A DNA stretch of 64,000 bases from Pontederia crassipes (GCA_030549335.1 CM060198.1:53070995-53134994); one strand, 5' to 3'. Shown: positions 25,466-38,012, counted from the first letter of the stretch. The notes: a model not told the origin generated them from the letters alone. Numbers and translations: made by a program.

Positions 25466-26435
25466 GTGCCGTCGCCGGCTGAGGCGGCCAAAGACGCCGT
25501 CGCGGCGTCGGCGGTCAAAGCCGCTGGTGCAGCCTCCGCGGCGGATAGGGCGGCCAAAGACGCCGCCGACGCAGCAGCCGCCGCGGCGGATGTGCGCAAA
25601 GACGGCGTCGCAGTCGCCGCCGTTGCGGCTGCAGCGGCCAAAGAAGCCGTCGCAGCCGCCGCTGTCGCGGAAGCAGCGGCCAAAGGCGCCGTCGCAGCCG
25701 CCGCTGTCGCGGAAGCAGCGGCCAAAGGCGCCGTCGCAGCCGTCGCGGCGGGGCCCAATGACGCCGGCAAATTCGCCGCCGTCGCCGCCCACACGACCGG
25801 CTACTGGAACCGTAACTGGAACGCTCAGAAGCAATCCAACAAGCTGGTAACCTGTTTTTTTCTTTTCGTCAGTTCTTCCCTCTTTTCCATCTTTCAATGG
25901 GTAGATAACTGTTCGATATACTTTCCTTGTTTTCTTCATGTCCTCTATTAGATGGTGGTGATCGACTTCTTGACGACGTGGTGCAGGCCGTGCAGATTCA
26001 TTGACCCGGCTTTCGAGGCCATGTCCGTAAAGTTCGCCGACGTCCTCTTCCTCAAGATTGACGTAGAAGAACTCCTAGTTAATCTTCGATCTCTGGAACC
26101 AGAAAACTTGCTTTCGTCTGAATATTTTCTTTTAACTGATCAGCTGTTGTTGTTGTTGTTTTGGCTTATGCCGGCTATCTGTTTGTTATTATGGTCGGCG
26201 CGAATTTGTTTAGCATGTTGCGAGGCAGTGGAAGGTGGAAGCCCTGCAGACATTTGTATTGGTGAAGGGGGAGAAGGAGGTCAGCAGGGTGGTCGGTGCA
26301 AAAAAGGACGAGCTTGAGAGGACGATCGGGCAGCTCAACCAAAACTCTGAAAGACATGACAAAAAAAATGGGAAATTTGATAGCTTCCTTACTTTCGTAT
26401 GCTCAATTGTGTTAGATGAAATTGAGGAAGAATAA
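25466..26435 (+). pseudogene. h-type thioredoxin (Trx h2-like), probably non-functional, with Ala-rich N-terminal repeats
   Basis: Open segments 25466-25846, 25952-26077 and 26214-26435 join in phase 0 to about 242 residues. The thioredoxin part reads KLMVVIDFLTTWC, RPCRFIDPAF, FLKIDVEELLHVARQWKVEA, TFVLVKG and RVVGAKKDELERTIGQL, with the two-intron layout of plant Trx h genes. Two key residues differ: the active site is WCRPC instead of WCGPC, and the proline of the MPTF loop, which contacts substrate, is Gln (LQTF). No in-frame ATG precedes exon 2 (in-frame TAG at 25442; the frame only opens with GTG). The C-terminus runs about 25 residues past the usual end. The front is almost only Ala, Val, Lys, Glu and Asp. 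A decayed paralogue is the best reading; an unseen upstream exon could rescue the start. Confidence 0.7.
25634..25756 (+). repeat. 42-bp in-frame repeats coding for Ala-rich 14-mers
   Basis: Nearly identical units begin at 25634, 25676 and 25718 (the last partial). Each encodes AAK(E/G)AVAAAAVAEA, a pattern that would form an alanine-rich helix. Looser copies with the same AAKDA theme extend back to about 25480. The high identity of the units points to recent unequal exchange or slippage. Confidence 0.75.
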
Positions 26436-28168
26436 ATGGTACTGTGGTATTTGATGTGTTAATGGCTCACTCTTCTTATGATTCTAAATTGGTTTGCAGT
26501 GTCTCGTAGACTTCAACATGTCCTATTCAGGAATGCTGATATGTCATGTATGCTTGAAAATAAATATTACTGTGGTGATCTTGAAAATTTTCTACACAAT
26601 TTTTTAATCTCTGGAAGGACTGCCTCATGCACAAGGGTTCCCTGGATGATTTCCTCATCTATGTGTTCTTTTCCATCTACTTCCTCAAATATCTCGCCCT
26701 CTATAATAACACCCTGTGTTAAATCTTTGTACTCAGTTTTTCGTGGAGCAGCCTTTGTACATCATTATTATCTGAAAGAGGAGGTACACTGTTTTTTATA
26801 GAGCAGTCATTGTACATAATTATTAACTGAAAGAGGAGGGTTTCATGCTTTTGACACTTTTGCTGGGCAAAGTTGAAATTTTCAATCATGTTTTAGCAAC
26901 ATAGTTTATTTTTACCTATTCCTTTTTCTCTTTACGATAATATCAGTGATAAGTAATGAGATATGAAGAGTCTTTTAAAAATATTCCCTCTTCAGAAAAA
27001 AAGGAAAAACCAACGTTGTTCTTTTTATGGAAGGAAAAAGAAATTATGAGTTATTGGAGTGCGATAAAATTCTATTTTCTACCATACTGTATTATGTATT
27101 TTCTTTTCTATCTATTTCATGTCAAGATAAATTAGGAATGGTAGCATTTTGTAATTTGGCTTACTGTCTGTTAATGTGCAGGGGCATCTCAGTTCTAATT
27201 GTTATTTGTACTACTGACCAAACTGAATGAAGTTTACTGTGCATTTTTAACTAGATGTGCAGGGGCATCTCGGTGCTAATTAGGAATAGTAGCATTTTTC
27301 TAACTAGATGTCTGCTTTGTGAAGTCTCATCTTTCTTGAGGTAAATAAATTAAGACCAACCTTTATGTCAAATTTATCTTTCAATCTATTAGGCTCTCCA
27401 GATACCCTATGTAATAAAAAAAAGAAATATTAAAACCAAGTAATGAACTATGGCTTTAAGGCAATGAGAGGACATTATTGTTTTTTTTTTGTTTTTGAGA
27501 AGGAGACGACATTATTGTTCCTGCAGTAAAACTTCAGGGAACAAACTATACAGCCCTGTTTGCTTCGAATTTGAGTTGAAAAGATGATCTTTGAACACAT
27601 AGATTTGTTTAATTTCTTACATCAAATCTACGACCTGGTTTGCTTTGACCCATTGGGGACGCACCACTATAGAAAGAAGAGTAGAGCTACTGCCTGTGAA
27701 TTGAAGGAAACATTAATCCGAGAAGAGGAAAAAAGAAATGACTGCACTATGACGTGCTAAAAGTTGAGTGTTTTTTCTTCTTTACAGGAGAAAAGGTATT
27801 AATCACTAACCAAGTATTGTATGAAGTGGAGAATGAGTTGAGGCTCAGCAAAAGAAGCAGAATTTCCTGAGATGTCTTCATTTGATCTCAGAATCCATCT
27901 TCTGTTATTGGAATTCCTGACCCGTTTACTCTTATTATTCCTTTTATGATATTTTGATCATCTTCATAAATTTTTTTCTTCTTTTATGTATACATAATTC
28001 TTCATTTTTTCTTGTCAATTTTCAACTTCTGTTACACCAGCCAACTCTTGGTGGTACAAGGCATGCCCCACGTAAGATAATTTATTTGTATTTTTCTTTT
28101 TGTAATAAGTCACTGACTTATCTTTGCTTGAAAAAAAAACTTCTGTTAATGGGTTTCATTAAAAACAT
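26436..28168. other. Intergenic sequence without a recognised gene
   Basis: Only short ORFs without family resemblance are present. A small local duplication is visible: tgtgcaggggcatctc at about 27175 and again at about 27258. No RNA gene was recognised. Confidence 0.5.
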
Positions 28169-28171
28169 CTA

Positions 28172-28866
28172 AAGGTCCTTTGGTTGCGGAACCGGGCGGA
28201 AAATTCGGCTTTGTTCCGTACGGTTCTGTTAAACACCGCCTCGGAATCCTGTTCTGGGGCGGGAACAAGGGTGAAATTAGGGTCACGTGATCCTGATTCC
28301 ACCACTCCGGTTCCACCTTTTCGGTTTCATCTTTTAGGTGGAATCGGAGGTTGCCCCTTTTATTTTACTTTATTTTTTTTTCTTTTGACTTTGATGTGAC
28401 GTTTTTTCTTCAAAGTTCATTTTTTTCTTTTTCTTTTCTCTCACACAATATCTTCACTAAAATAAATTATTTAATAAATATAAAATAAATTTAATAAGTG
28501 GTTAATATAATATTATTTATTACCTATTTTTCATTAAAAAAATTTAATATTTCATTAAATATAATTAATTTAAAAATGATTTTTATATTTAACTAATATA
28601 ATTTTGACAAATTTTTTCCCATAAATTTTTTTATTTTACAATTTTATTTTAATTAATAATAAAATTATACTTCATAATTATAATAATCATTTTAAATTCA
28701 AAACCCATCCAAAATTCATCAATCACATCTACTTTTTCCTATCATATCAACAACCTTATTCCTCATCATCAAATTTCACTCTAACCAAACACACTCCGAA
28801 CTAATCTGTTAATTCAACTATGCACTGAGAACTTAAGAGAAACCGCGATTCTTTTCCAAACGACCC
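28172..28866. mobile_element. TIR element with 3-bp target duplication (PIF/Harbinger-like?)
   Basis: The trinucleotide cta flanks both ends (28169-28171 and 28867-28869). The ends are aaggtcctttgg and, complemented from the right, gggtcgtttgg. The left subterminal part is GC-rich with ggaacc/ggttcc motifs; the interior is AT-rich. It resembles the elements at 29483-31752 and 33357-34547 in its tttgg end, 3-bp duplication and subterminal ttcc/ggaa motifs. No transposase. The superfamily is uncertain, because classical PIF/Harbinger duplications are TAA or TTA. Confidence 0.45.
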
Positions 28867-29482
28867 CTATGGTTGGGTGGTTGTTAAATGCTTAGATACA
28901 TAGGGACGTTTGGCATGTGAGCAAAAGATAAAATTTGCGTTGTTCTTAGTGCATCATCCAAACACTCTTGAAATAGTAACTTCTTGATCAAATATCATCA
29001 TTAGCTTCTTGGTCGGCACATTGAAAATAAAAAAATGTAATAGCAGTGAATTCCTGCTGGTAGCAAGAATAATATTACTCCCACAAATTTTATTCTTATG
29101 TCAGGAGTATTGAATTCCTGAACCAAACACCCCAATGAAGTTCTCTTTTCAGTTCAGTTGGAAAATTTCATTAGTTCTCAGTTTTCGTTCATTGTGTTCT
29201 CTGTTTGTTTGCATCTAACCTGCAATTTGATTTAGGGGAAAGATACATCTACGCAATGGGTATGTCATCATACATCCCTTGTGATTTAGGGAAGGGGAAA
29301 GGAAAACTCTCTTTTTTCAGTGCCTTAATTGCATATCTTTTAGTAACCAAGAAACAAGATTCTTCCTTCCTGGACTGTGAACTTGATGGCGTTCATAGAA
29401 CTCTGGGATTGTTCCACTTTTCTATCTTTCAACTAGTAGAACACAACCTTCAATTCAGATGTTTGTGGTTGATGTTCCCAAC

Positions 29483-31752
29483 GGCTGTGTTTGGCCGCCG
29501 TGAACAACCCGGAACATTTGATTGTTCTGTCAAACACAATCAAATGTTCCGGTGGGGCCCGCGGGAATATTTGTTCCGGTCAAACGGCATTGTTCGAAAA
29601 TGTTCTCACGAAAAAGTTCTTGCCTTACGCGAGAACTTGCAAATGTTCTGACGTTGCCTGAACATCCCTTGAATCCCGCCGCATTTGCGAAGAAAATTGT
29701 TGTACTTTGAAGTTGTCGTAATGTCCGCTGCTTCACTAATTTTGTCCGAACAACTTGCTCGCTCGCCCCGCTCTCCGACGACATTCGGCGGACGCACGAC
29801 GACAAGAACGCGAAACAAAATCCGCAGGTGAGATCTCTTTCCTCTTCCGATTGTAGTTTCCGCGAGCTTTCCACGCCTACTTCACTCTCTTTTTCCGTCA
29901 AGTTTTCCACCGACGCCGTTCGAGAGCCGATTGTCTATGCCGGAGTTCGTGGTTTTGCTTCGATCTATTTCGCCGTTCGACAGTCGTCGAGGATTGTCAT
30001 TTTTTACTACCACATCGTGTCCTTTTTTGTGTCCTAACGAAAATAACAGCATCTAGGGTTTCAAAATTGTGCGAATCGTTGATCCCTGCTCTGGTTTCAT
30101 CGTCTACAGCTGCCGGACTTGCAGATCTTTCTCCCTTTCTGTCCGCTTGTCCCCCCTCTCTCCCCCTCTAAGAAAAACCCTAGCCGCGAGTTAAGACAAC
30201 GAAAAGCTTAGGTTCTGCGAATGTAGACCGCCCTTTTGGTGGTCGGCCGCTCTCAGCGAAACAACAATCCAGGCAGGCAGCCCCACCGGAGACTTCACAG
30301 CCCAAGCCCCATCTCTTCTTCTCGATCAATTGGCACCCTCCTCCAATTCTGCATGAGTAACCTTCAGCATGAGTAACCTTCAGCATTCTGTTGAGACATA
30401 ATCGATGATTGCTACATCCGAGGGCAGACCACCTCTCGTTGAAGTTCCTTCCATGAATTGCCGATGCATGAAGACAAGTACGATGTGCTTGTTAGCGTTG
30501 CAGGCCATAATTTTGTTTGCTGTAGGTTTCTTAATTGGCAAGTCTTGTAGGGAGGCATGAAGTCTACATAGGAGCTAGGATTTGCTATAGTGTGGCATCT
30601 TCGAATTATTATGGACTGTACTAGATGTTAACTTTCTCAAAATGTTGCTGCTATGATTATGTATTGAGGAAGTGATGTTATCCGAACTTTTGGACTAGTT
30701 ACTGTCGCTAACTAGTGGGTATGATATGTTGTAATGGTTTGTTGAATTGCTCTGAACTGCCGTTATAACTTGGTTGTGCTTGTTGTTGAATTTAAGTGTT
30801 GTTTTCTTTCGTTGGGAAATGTTTGGTTGTGTTTGCACAGGACATGCTCCTCGTTTATTGTCGCAAGTTTCTTATATATTTGAAGTCTTCCCAGTTTTGT
30901 TTAGCTGTTATCACATGATGCATTTCAATTGAATTTAGCCGAAGAATTTGCCCCCTTTGACCGTTTATTAAATCAATTTTTCTATTATGATGTGAGAATT
31001 TTTTTGATGAGGCTTATCATTATTATGTATGTTTTATCCAATCAGTGTGGATGGACTTGTCGAAAGAACATTAATCTCTCTCTTTTGTGTGTGCAATCCC
31101 ATATATTTTCAGCCAAGATTGCATGAAATTGTGGCAGCAAGAATTCACGTAGACTAAGTTTGTGTTTACTACTGAATTAAGTTCCGCTGTGGTGTTTGAT
31201 CTAAACTGGCATGTACTGTGATAAATGCACTAAGTCTGACTTCAAATTTACCTTTGTTTGCTTTATAGTGTCGTCAACTGAGATGTGTTATGCTCTTTAT
31301 CATGTTGCCGCATTTTTTCGAGTTCACTTGCACGAATCCTTTGTTTCTAATTTCCGATTTGCTTACCAGATCATTGCAGACGGTATGTATCCACCGCTTA
31401 AATTGTCTTCGTATTTGAGACTTGCTAATGATTCCCGTACTGTTGTTTTTTTCATTGAACAGATGAATTCGTTCAAGTTTCGTGCACAAAACTTTCTTGT
31501 GTTTTCGCAAATGTCGTTAATCGTTAATCACCTGTAACTGATACGACAGTCTAGGTTGTTTATTTTTTGGCGCTAGGCGATGGAACATCTCCAAACGGGC
31601 AGCAGAACAAAATGGAACTTTGCCGTCACGTCTTACGCAGAAGTTTGCGCGACATGTAGAATTTGTCCAAACGTAATGCTAGAACTTCTGAGTCAAATCA
31701 AAGAAGTTCAAAGAGCTAATGTTCTTAAGTTCTAAAGCAGCCAAACACAGCC
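29483..31752. mobile_element. 2.27-kb TIR element with 3-bp target duplication
   Basis: The ends are ggctgtgtttggccgc and, complemented from the right, ggctgtgtttggctgc. The direct repeat aac flanks it at 29480-29482 and 31753-31755. Both subterminal regions are full of gttc/gaac motifs such as gttcttgc and gagaacttgc, as in the element at 33357-34547. The interior has a GC-richer part (about 29640-30400) with cryptic splice-like signals and then ordinary composition. No transposase or other family was recognised in the short ORFs. It may be a deletion derivative or may carry host sequence. Confidence 0.6.
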
Positions 31753-31755
31753 AAC

Positions 31756-32262
31756 AAGATTCACACTTCTTTACCTGACTGAAAAGCCTGTAGAGGAACA
31801 GAAAAAAAGGTTATAGAATATTATAATAAAGTATTAATTGCAACTATTAAAGCCATTTGCCCCCATCTTGTAGAACAACAATTTTGACTCTATTATCTGA
31901 CAGGTCGTTAAGAGTTCTGTTCGCTAATGGAGGTTGTATTGCTGCAGGTGCATCTAGGAAGGACTTTGACTTTGTGCTATTGTCCGAAGCTTGGGGCAAG
32001 CTAAGTGCCATGAGGTATGACACACATATGGTTAGAACCAAACTCTAAATCTGGTGGACATTATCACTAAGCAAATTTGTTGTGCCTGGATGTTATGGAG
32101 TATTATGTATGATATCTGACACCTTCTCTGGTTTTGTATTTTAAATGTTCTCTCACTTTTTTCGTGAAACGAATTTTGCTGCATACTGGCTTGCTAATTT
32201 TGACAGCAAATTATCTTTTGGCAACTTTTGGGATGATTATCCTCCTTGGGATATCCTTCATG
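31756..32262. other. Short intergenic stretch, no recognised gene
   Basis: A 63-codon open stretch at 31857-32048 (+) has no recognisable domain and no ATG start. Nothing else is visible between the TIR element and the LINE. Confidence 0.4.
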
Positions 32263-32263
32263 A

Positions 32264-35200
32264 GTTTTTTTTAAAAAGAGGCAGATTAATTAACCATTGA
32301 TAAAGCACCCAGTGCTGTCAAGATACAAAGGGTGAAGGATCCCCACAGGAGGGGTATCCTTCCAAAATTTATCACGGTTAGATTGCCGTGCAAAATGTGC
32401 AAAGTAATGAGCAACAGTATTAGCTCTGTGATTACAATGCATAATTCTCCAATGAGTAAAAGATAGTAGTAATGAAGTAATATCTAAGATAATGTGATGT
32501 ATAATCCTTGGAGGTCTCATTTTGCCGTTCAAGATGCGGACAAGAGATTGCGAATCTGTTTCAATGTGCAGCAATGTAATCTGGTGATAGATGCTGTGCT
32601 GAATACCCGCTAGAATAGCCCGAGCTTCAATCTCCAAAGGCGAGCTGGAATGCCCCTCAATGGCCCCTGCAGCATAGAAGGAAGAGTCGTAAGAGCGAAT
32701 GATAAAACCAAGACCACTAGGATGCATATTATTAATGAAAGAGCCATCAGTATTCAGTTTCCTCCACCCCACAGTAGGGGACTCCCACCGGGCTAGCATC
32801 GGGCCTTGGGGGTGCGGTGCCTCAGGAACCTGACCTCTAATACAATCTTCATAGTTAGACAGAGCTCTCTGCCAGACCGACCGAGCGGTTGTCAACTTGG
32901 AACGGAACAAGACATCGTTCCGGGCAGACCAAATATCCCAAAAAGAGAAAGTTAGAATAGATCTCAATTTTAACTTTGCACTAGAATTCAGAGAGGAGCC
33001 CTCAAGAAGCCAAGCACCATCATGCCACTGATTAAAAAGTTCAAAGTTAAAATTAAGCTCAGATTAGGCAATGGACCAGAGGGATAAAGAGAAAGGACAG
33101 GAGAAAAAAAAAAGATGTTCAACAGTCTCCAGGTGAAGGCCACAAAATTTACAAGCAGAATTACATGAGGGAATGAAATGCAAGATAACATCAGAGGTAG
33201 GGAGTCTCTTGTGCAATAATTTCCAGAGGAAGATATGAACTTTAGGCACAACTTTGATCTGCCACAATGTGTTCCAAGCTAGCCGTCCAAGCAAGGCCGG
33301 TGGTAAAGAGGTATCAGCCATGAATATGTAAATTGAGTTTGCTTTGGGAACCCCATGGTTGTGTTTGGTTCTAGAACTTGGGTTAGAACTTTGCCCAAGT
33401 TCTAGAATTTGAGCCAAACACATCATGTGACGAGAACTTGCACGTCACGTGATGTACGACTGGAACATTTTACCAAATGTTCCAACCGTAAAGTTCTTGC
33501 TATTAGCAAGAACTTGAACAGTTCTTGCTAATAGCAAGAACACCTTTTTTTTTATTTTTTTTGTTATAGGTCTAAAAGTAGGTGGAGCCACTTTTAGACC
33601 TATAACTTATTATTTTAATAATATTGTTATATGTATGTATTAAATTATATACTTATCATATATATTATATTATATTATCATAAATTTATAATTTATTTAG
33701 GTATAATAACAAAATAAGTACATTCGGGTCGAGTCCGTATCGCCGCGGAGCAACTGCTATTATTTATTAAAATTTACTTAGTGTTATAATAAAATATAAT
33801 TTTCCATTATTATTTATTATGAAAAATATATTTTCTTGTTAAATATTAACGTAAATATTTTTATTTATTTTACTTATCATATATCATAATAAAAATTAAC
33901 TAGTATGATATTAGTATAATATAATTAAATTATTAATTATGGTATTCTAAATAAGTTACGATTACATAATAATATGAGTATATATTATTTAGTTATTTAT
34001 TAATACATTATTAATCATATTATAAAATAATTTATTAAATGTTATTAATAAAAATTTATAAAATATTTAGTTCTAATAATTAATAAATATTTTATTAATT
34101 AAACTATTCAAATTTTTTAAAAAATTATATTATATTTGGATCTAAGATGTACGTAAATTATAATATTAACAATATTTAAAAGATTTAATCAAAATAAATA
34201 AAAATAATATTAATAATATAACGATTTATGTAAATTATAATATTAATAATATTTTAAAGATTTAATCAAAATAAATAAAAATAATATTAACAACATAATG
34301 ATTTACGTAAATTACAATATTAATAATACATTATTTTTTACTATAATTTTATACCCCATAAAATAATAAATTATATTCTTAGTTCTTATTTTTTATCCAA
34401 ACATCCCCTAAAACTTATCCATCAAATCAACTTTTTAAATCTCCATCATTACACTTTTTCATCTAAACATCAATCCAAACTTTTCTATCAAATCGATTAA
34501 TTCTCGAGAACTAACTTTTTTTCAAAATTCCCATTCCAAACACAGCCCATGGGTATCCTTAACCCACTGCTAGGTATCATCATAGGCATGAATAGGCAAA
34601 TAAATAACAGTAACACAATTTAGCAAGTCAGGACCAAACATGTCAGCAAGTAATTGAACATTCCAACAGTTGTCATGAATGAGCTCATTCACCTTCATGG
34701 AGTAAGAAATTGTATTAACATTTATATAAGTAGGCATCCAAGCAAGAGGGATGTGAAAGACCCATGGATCAAAAAAGACAGAAGTACTGTTACCATTGCC
34801 AATTTGAATTTGTAGTCCTAACTTAATTTTGTCTAGAGTATGAACGATAACTCTCCAACTCCAAGCCATTGATCCAGTGAGGTGCAGGGGGGTCCAGGGG
34901 TGTACATGACCATACTTGTGTGTGACTAATTGAACCCAAGGATTGTTTCTGTTGTTTAACAAGACGAGAGCTCTCTTAACTAATAAGGAGGTACAGATAT
35001 GGGTTAAGTTCTTAATGCACAAGCCACCACAGAATTTAGGTAATTGAATGGTCTCCCAATTGATTAGATGAGTCCCCCCCTTACCCCCACCTGGGTCCCA
35101 AAAGAAAGATCTATTATGCTTTTCGATTGCTTCAAGAATGCCATTAGCCATATAAGTGGAGCTCAGGGCATGCACAGGGATCGAGTTGATGACTGAGTTA

Positions 35201-37475
35201 ATGAGAATGGCTTTCCCAGCCTGATTGAGGAGTAATTGTTTCCAGCCAGCAATTCTGTTGGTGATTTTATCCATAAGTGGTCTTTGGTTTCTAGCAGGTA
35301 TATATTTATATGAAATCTGAACTTCAAGGTAGGAGAAAGGATACGAGCCTAATTTTAAATTGAGGATATTCTGAATTATGTGCTTTCTGCCAATGGCCAT
35401 CCTAGGTGGGTAGTAGATCTCAGATTTGTCATAGTTTACTTTCTGATTGGTTAGTCCCTCGTAATTAGTAAAAATAGTTTTGAGAACCTTGCAATTGAGC
35501 TTTGTTGCAGCAATGCAAATTAGAAGGTCATCAACATACATCAAATGACTTAAGCTGAAAGAATTTATAGAGAAAGGGATAAGAGATCCATTAGAGGTGT
35601 GATGATTCATCAGGGATGAAAACACTTGTGAGACTAGGATGAATAGATAAGGGGAGAGAGGGTCCCCTTGCCTGATGCCTCTGTTACTGGAAAATGATTG
35701 GGAGGCAGCCCCATTTATATTACAATTGAAAAGTGGGGACTTGATATATGTGAGCACCCAACCAATGAAGATGGGGGGGGGGGGGGGGAGTTCATTCTAG
35801 TTAGGATCTGCTTAACAACAGTCCAAGAAACTCTGTCAAAAGCTTTCTTCATGTCAACTTTGAGAAAGGAGAAATTTTTTCCTACCTAAAGTGATGGAGT
35901 GGGCAAGTTCTTGAGCTAACAGAATATTATCCTGGATAGATCTTTGTGTGATAAAAGCAGACTGGGCAGAATCAATGAGATTGACAAGGGTGGGTTTTAA
36001 TCTCTGGGTGAGGATCTTGGTGGTGATTCTGTAGAGTACATTGCAGAGAGAAATAGGTCTGTAATCAGTAACCCTTGAGGGATGTGCTTTCTTAGGAATG
36101 AAATCAGTGATGTGTAAGACCAGGCCTGAGGAAGAGAATTTGCATTCAGGACATTCCTAATGTGGTTGCAAATATCAGTGCCAAATTCCATGGTGAACCC
36201 ATCAGGGTCAGGAGCCTTGCCCAGGCCCAAGCTCCAAAGGGAGCTCTTGATCTCATCATTTGAAATGGGGGCAATTAAGTGGTTCACCTAGGTGGAGTTC
36301 AGCTTGGGTAATTGAGGCCAACTGATGATACTAGGAGAGGTGGTATCAGGACCCTATAAGGTTTTATAGTGGTTTACAAATTGAGCTCTGATGTGTTCCT
36401 CATTAGTGATCAGGTGCCCCTCAGAGGAGGTGATATATTGGATATGGTTATGCTTTGATCTAATGATGGTGGAAACATGGAAAAATTTAGTGTTCTTGTC
36501 CCCATGCTGGAGCCAATTTACTCTAGATTTAGATCATCATTTTATGCTTATTTGTCTGAGAAGGGCAAGATGCTTATTGTATGTAGCTCTGAGTGTGACA
36601 AGTTCATGTTCAGTTAGGCCAGTCCTCTCATCTTTCTGCTCTAGCATGGCAATAAGCATCTGGGCTTCCTGAGCCTTATCTTCTAATTTGCCCAACACCT
36701 CTTTGTTCCAAGAAATAGTTTTTACTTTGATGTTATTTAAAGTATCATCAATGTCTTGGTGATTGGGGGGGGGGGGGGGGGGTCCTGGTCCATTCTCTTC
36801 GTACAATCTCCTTAGGTTCATTGTACTCAAACCAAAAAGATTCGTATTTGAAAGATCTAGGCTTTCTGATATGATAATTTGTTGTGAGGAGGAGTGGAGA
36901 GTGGTCAGAGGCCGAGCGAGGTAAGGTTTGTAACCTATTATCAGGGTAGGACATGAGCTAATGATTGTTAACTAGCAAACGGTCTAGTCTGCACAAAATT
37001 CTAGCACTACCCGATCTATTATTGCACCATGTAAATCTAGATCCCTGCGGTCAAAGACCACAGAGTCCTTGAGTATGGATAAGGTTTCTAAGGGCTTGGA
37101 TTGAATTTGTAAGTTTGAAAACATCACCCCCCTTCTTGTCATGTGATGTGGTAAGAGAATTTGGATCGCCAATGAGAGCCCATGGAATATTTGCCATGTC
37201 AAGATTAGATAAATCATTCCAAAGATTTTGACGTATAAGAGGAAGAGTACTAGCATATATACAAGAGAGAAGAAAAGATGAGTTGTTTTGAGTAACGATA
37301 ACATGCAAGATTTGAGGTGAAGAAAGGAGCGGTGTCACCTGAGTAATACTTTGCTGCCAAGCTACAAGTATGCCACCCGAAGCTCCGCTACCAGCGAGGA
37401 TGAGTACGCCATTTAAATGCAATGGACAATTAAAATTTATTGAACTTAACATAAAATGAGCGGATGAATCTCATC
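32264..37475 (-). mobile_element. L1-type LINE with RNase H, 5'-truncated, decayed and interrupted by a DNA transposon
   Basis: Read on the minus strand from high to low coordinate, the domains are in L1 order. An endonuclease part (37452-36984) has SGGILVAW and WALIGDPN (usually GDFN). The reverse transcriptase (about 36287-34570) has GKAPDPDGF, GIRQGDPLSPYLF and the catalytic YVDD. The zf-RVT domain (33426-33064) has CKFCGLHLETVEHLFF, and the RNase H (32967-32290) has LNTDGS, EIEARAILAG and HIETDS. The gag-like ORF1 and the start of the endonuclease are missing. Frame changes, stops and two long G runs break the ORF, so it is inactive. A short T tract at 32264-32272 is the likely remnant of the poly(A) tail. 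No target duplication was found. Confidence 0.88.
33357..34547. mobile_element. TIR element inserted in the LINE, 3-bp target duplication
   Basis: The trinucleotide cat lies at 33354-33356 and 34548-34550. The ends are ggttgtgtttgg and, complemented from the right, ggctgtgtttgg. Removing the element and one cat joins the LINE frame without gap between the RT tail and the zf-RVT domain (minus-strand residues VKDTH then GVPKAN), so both borders are firm. The left subterminal part is rich in agaacttg/caagttct motifs, as in 29483-31752. The rest is AT-rich and non-coding. Confidence 0.75.
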
Positions 37476-37589
37476 CGTCTATTTTGATTGGATGGCTATG
37501 CTCACATCCTCATTTTTATGCATGGAAACCCTAATATTTAAAAAACTAATCTTAAGAGCTGCTCAAAATAAATTTTTGGATTTTTTTCG

Positions 37590-38012
37590 TTGATCCTTTG
37601 AAGTATGAACTTTTTTCACGTTTATCCACGTCTTTTGAATATTCTGCTGCCTCCTTTGAACTATACCATCTTTTTCACTTAAGTCTTTCAGTCACCCTCT
37701 GTCAATTTTTTCATTAATTTTTATTTTTTATTTACCAAATGACCAAATTACTTTTCCCTCTAATATTGAAAAATATAAAATAAATATTATAAAAGTAAAA
37801 AAATTTACTTCGCTGGGGCACGGAGGGGCAACACCCCCACATTTTTTTTATATTTATTATTTATATTATTTTAAGTTGTGAGGATAATTTGGTCATTTTA
37901 TAAATAAAAAAATAAAAATTAACGAAAAAATTAACAGAGGTTGATAGATGGACTTAAGTAGAGAAGACGATATAGTTGATCGAGGCGTTTGTTGATGCAC
38001 AAAGTTGATCTC
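37590..38012. mobile_element. MITE-like inverted-repeat element
   Basis: Two arms of more than 100 bp pair with each other: for example cacttaagtctttcagtcac at about 37676 with the complement of the stretch near 37940-37962, and tgaccaaatta near 37740 with taatttggtca near 37887. The loop has a short GC-rich part (ctggggcacggaggggcaac). The outermost ends and the target duplication could not be fixed, so the borders are approximate. Confidence 0.5.

Noticed and set aside
25424-25939. Minus-strand ORF of 171 codons
   Set aside because: Mirror of the Ala-rich repeat of the thioredoxin pseudogene; the plus strand has the recognisable thioredoxin exons.
28912-29113. Fourth possible tttgg-ended TIR element (gggacgtttgg ... 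ccaaacacccc)
   Set aside because: The ends look inverted, but no matching 3-bp duplication could be placed, so borders and identity are unsafe.
31857-32048. 63-codon plus-strand open stretch
   Set aside because: No ATG start, no domain, no flanking exons that join it.
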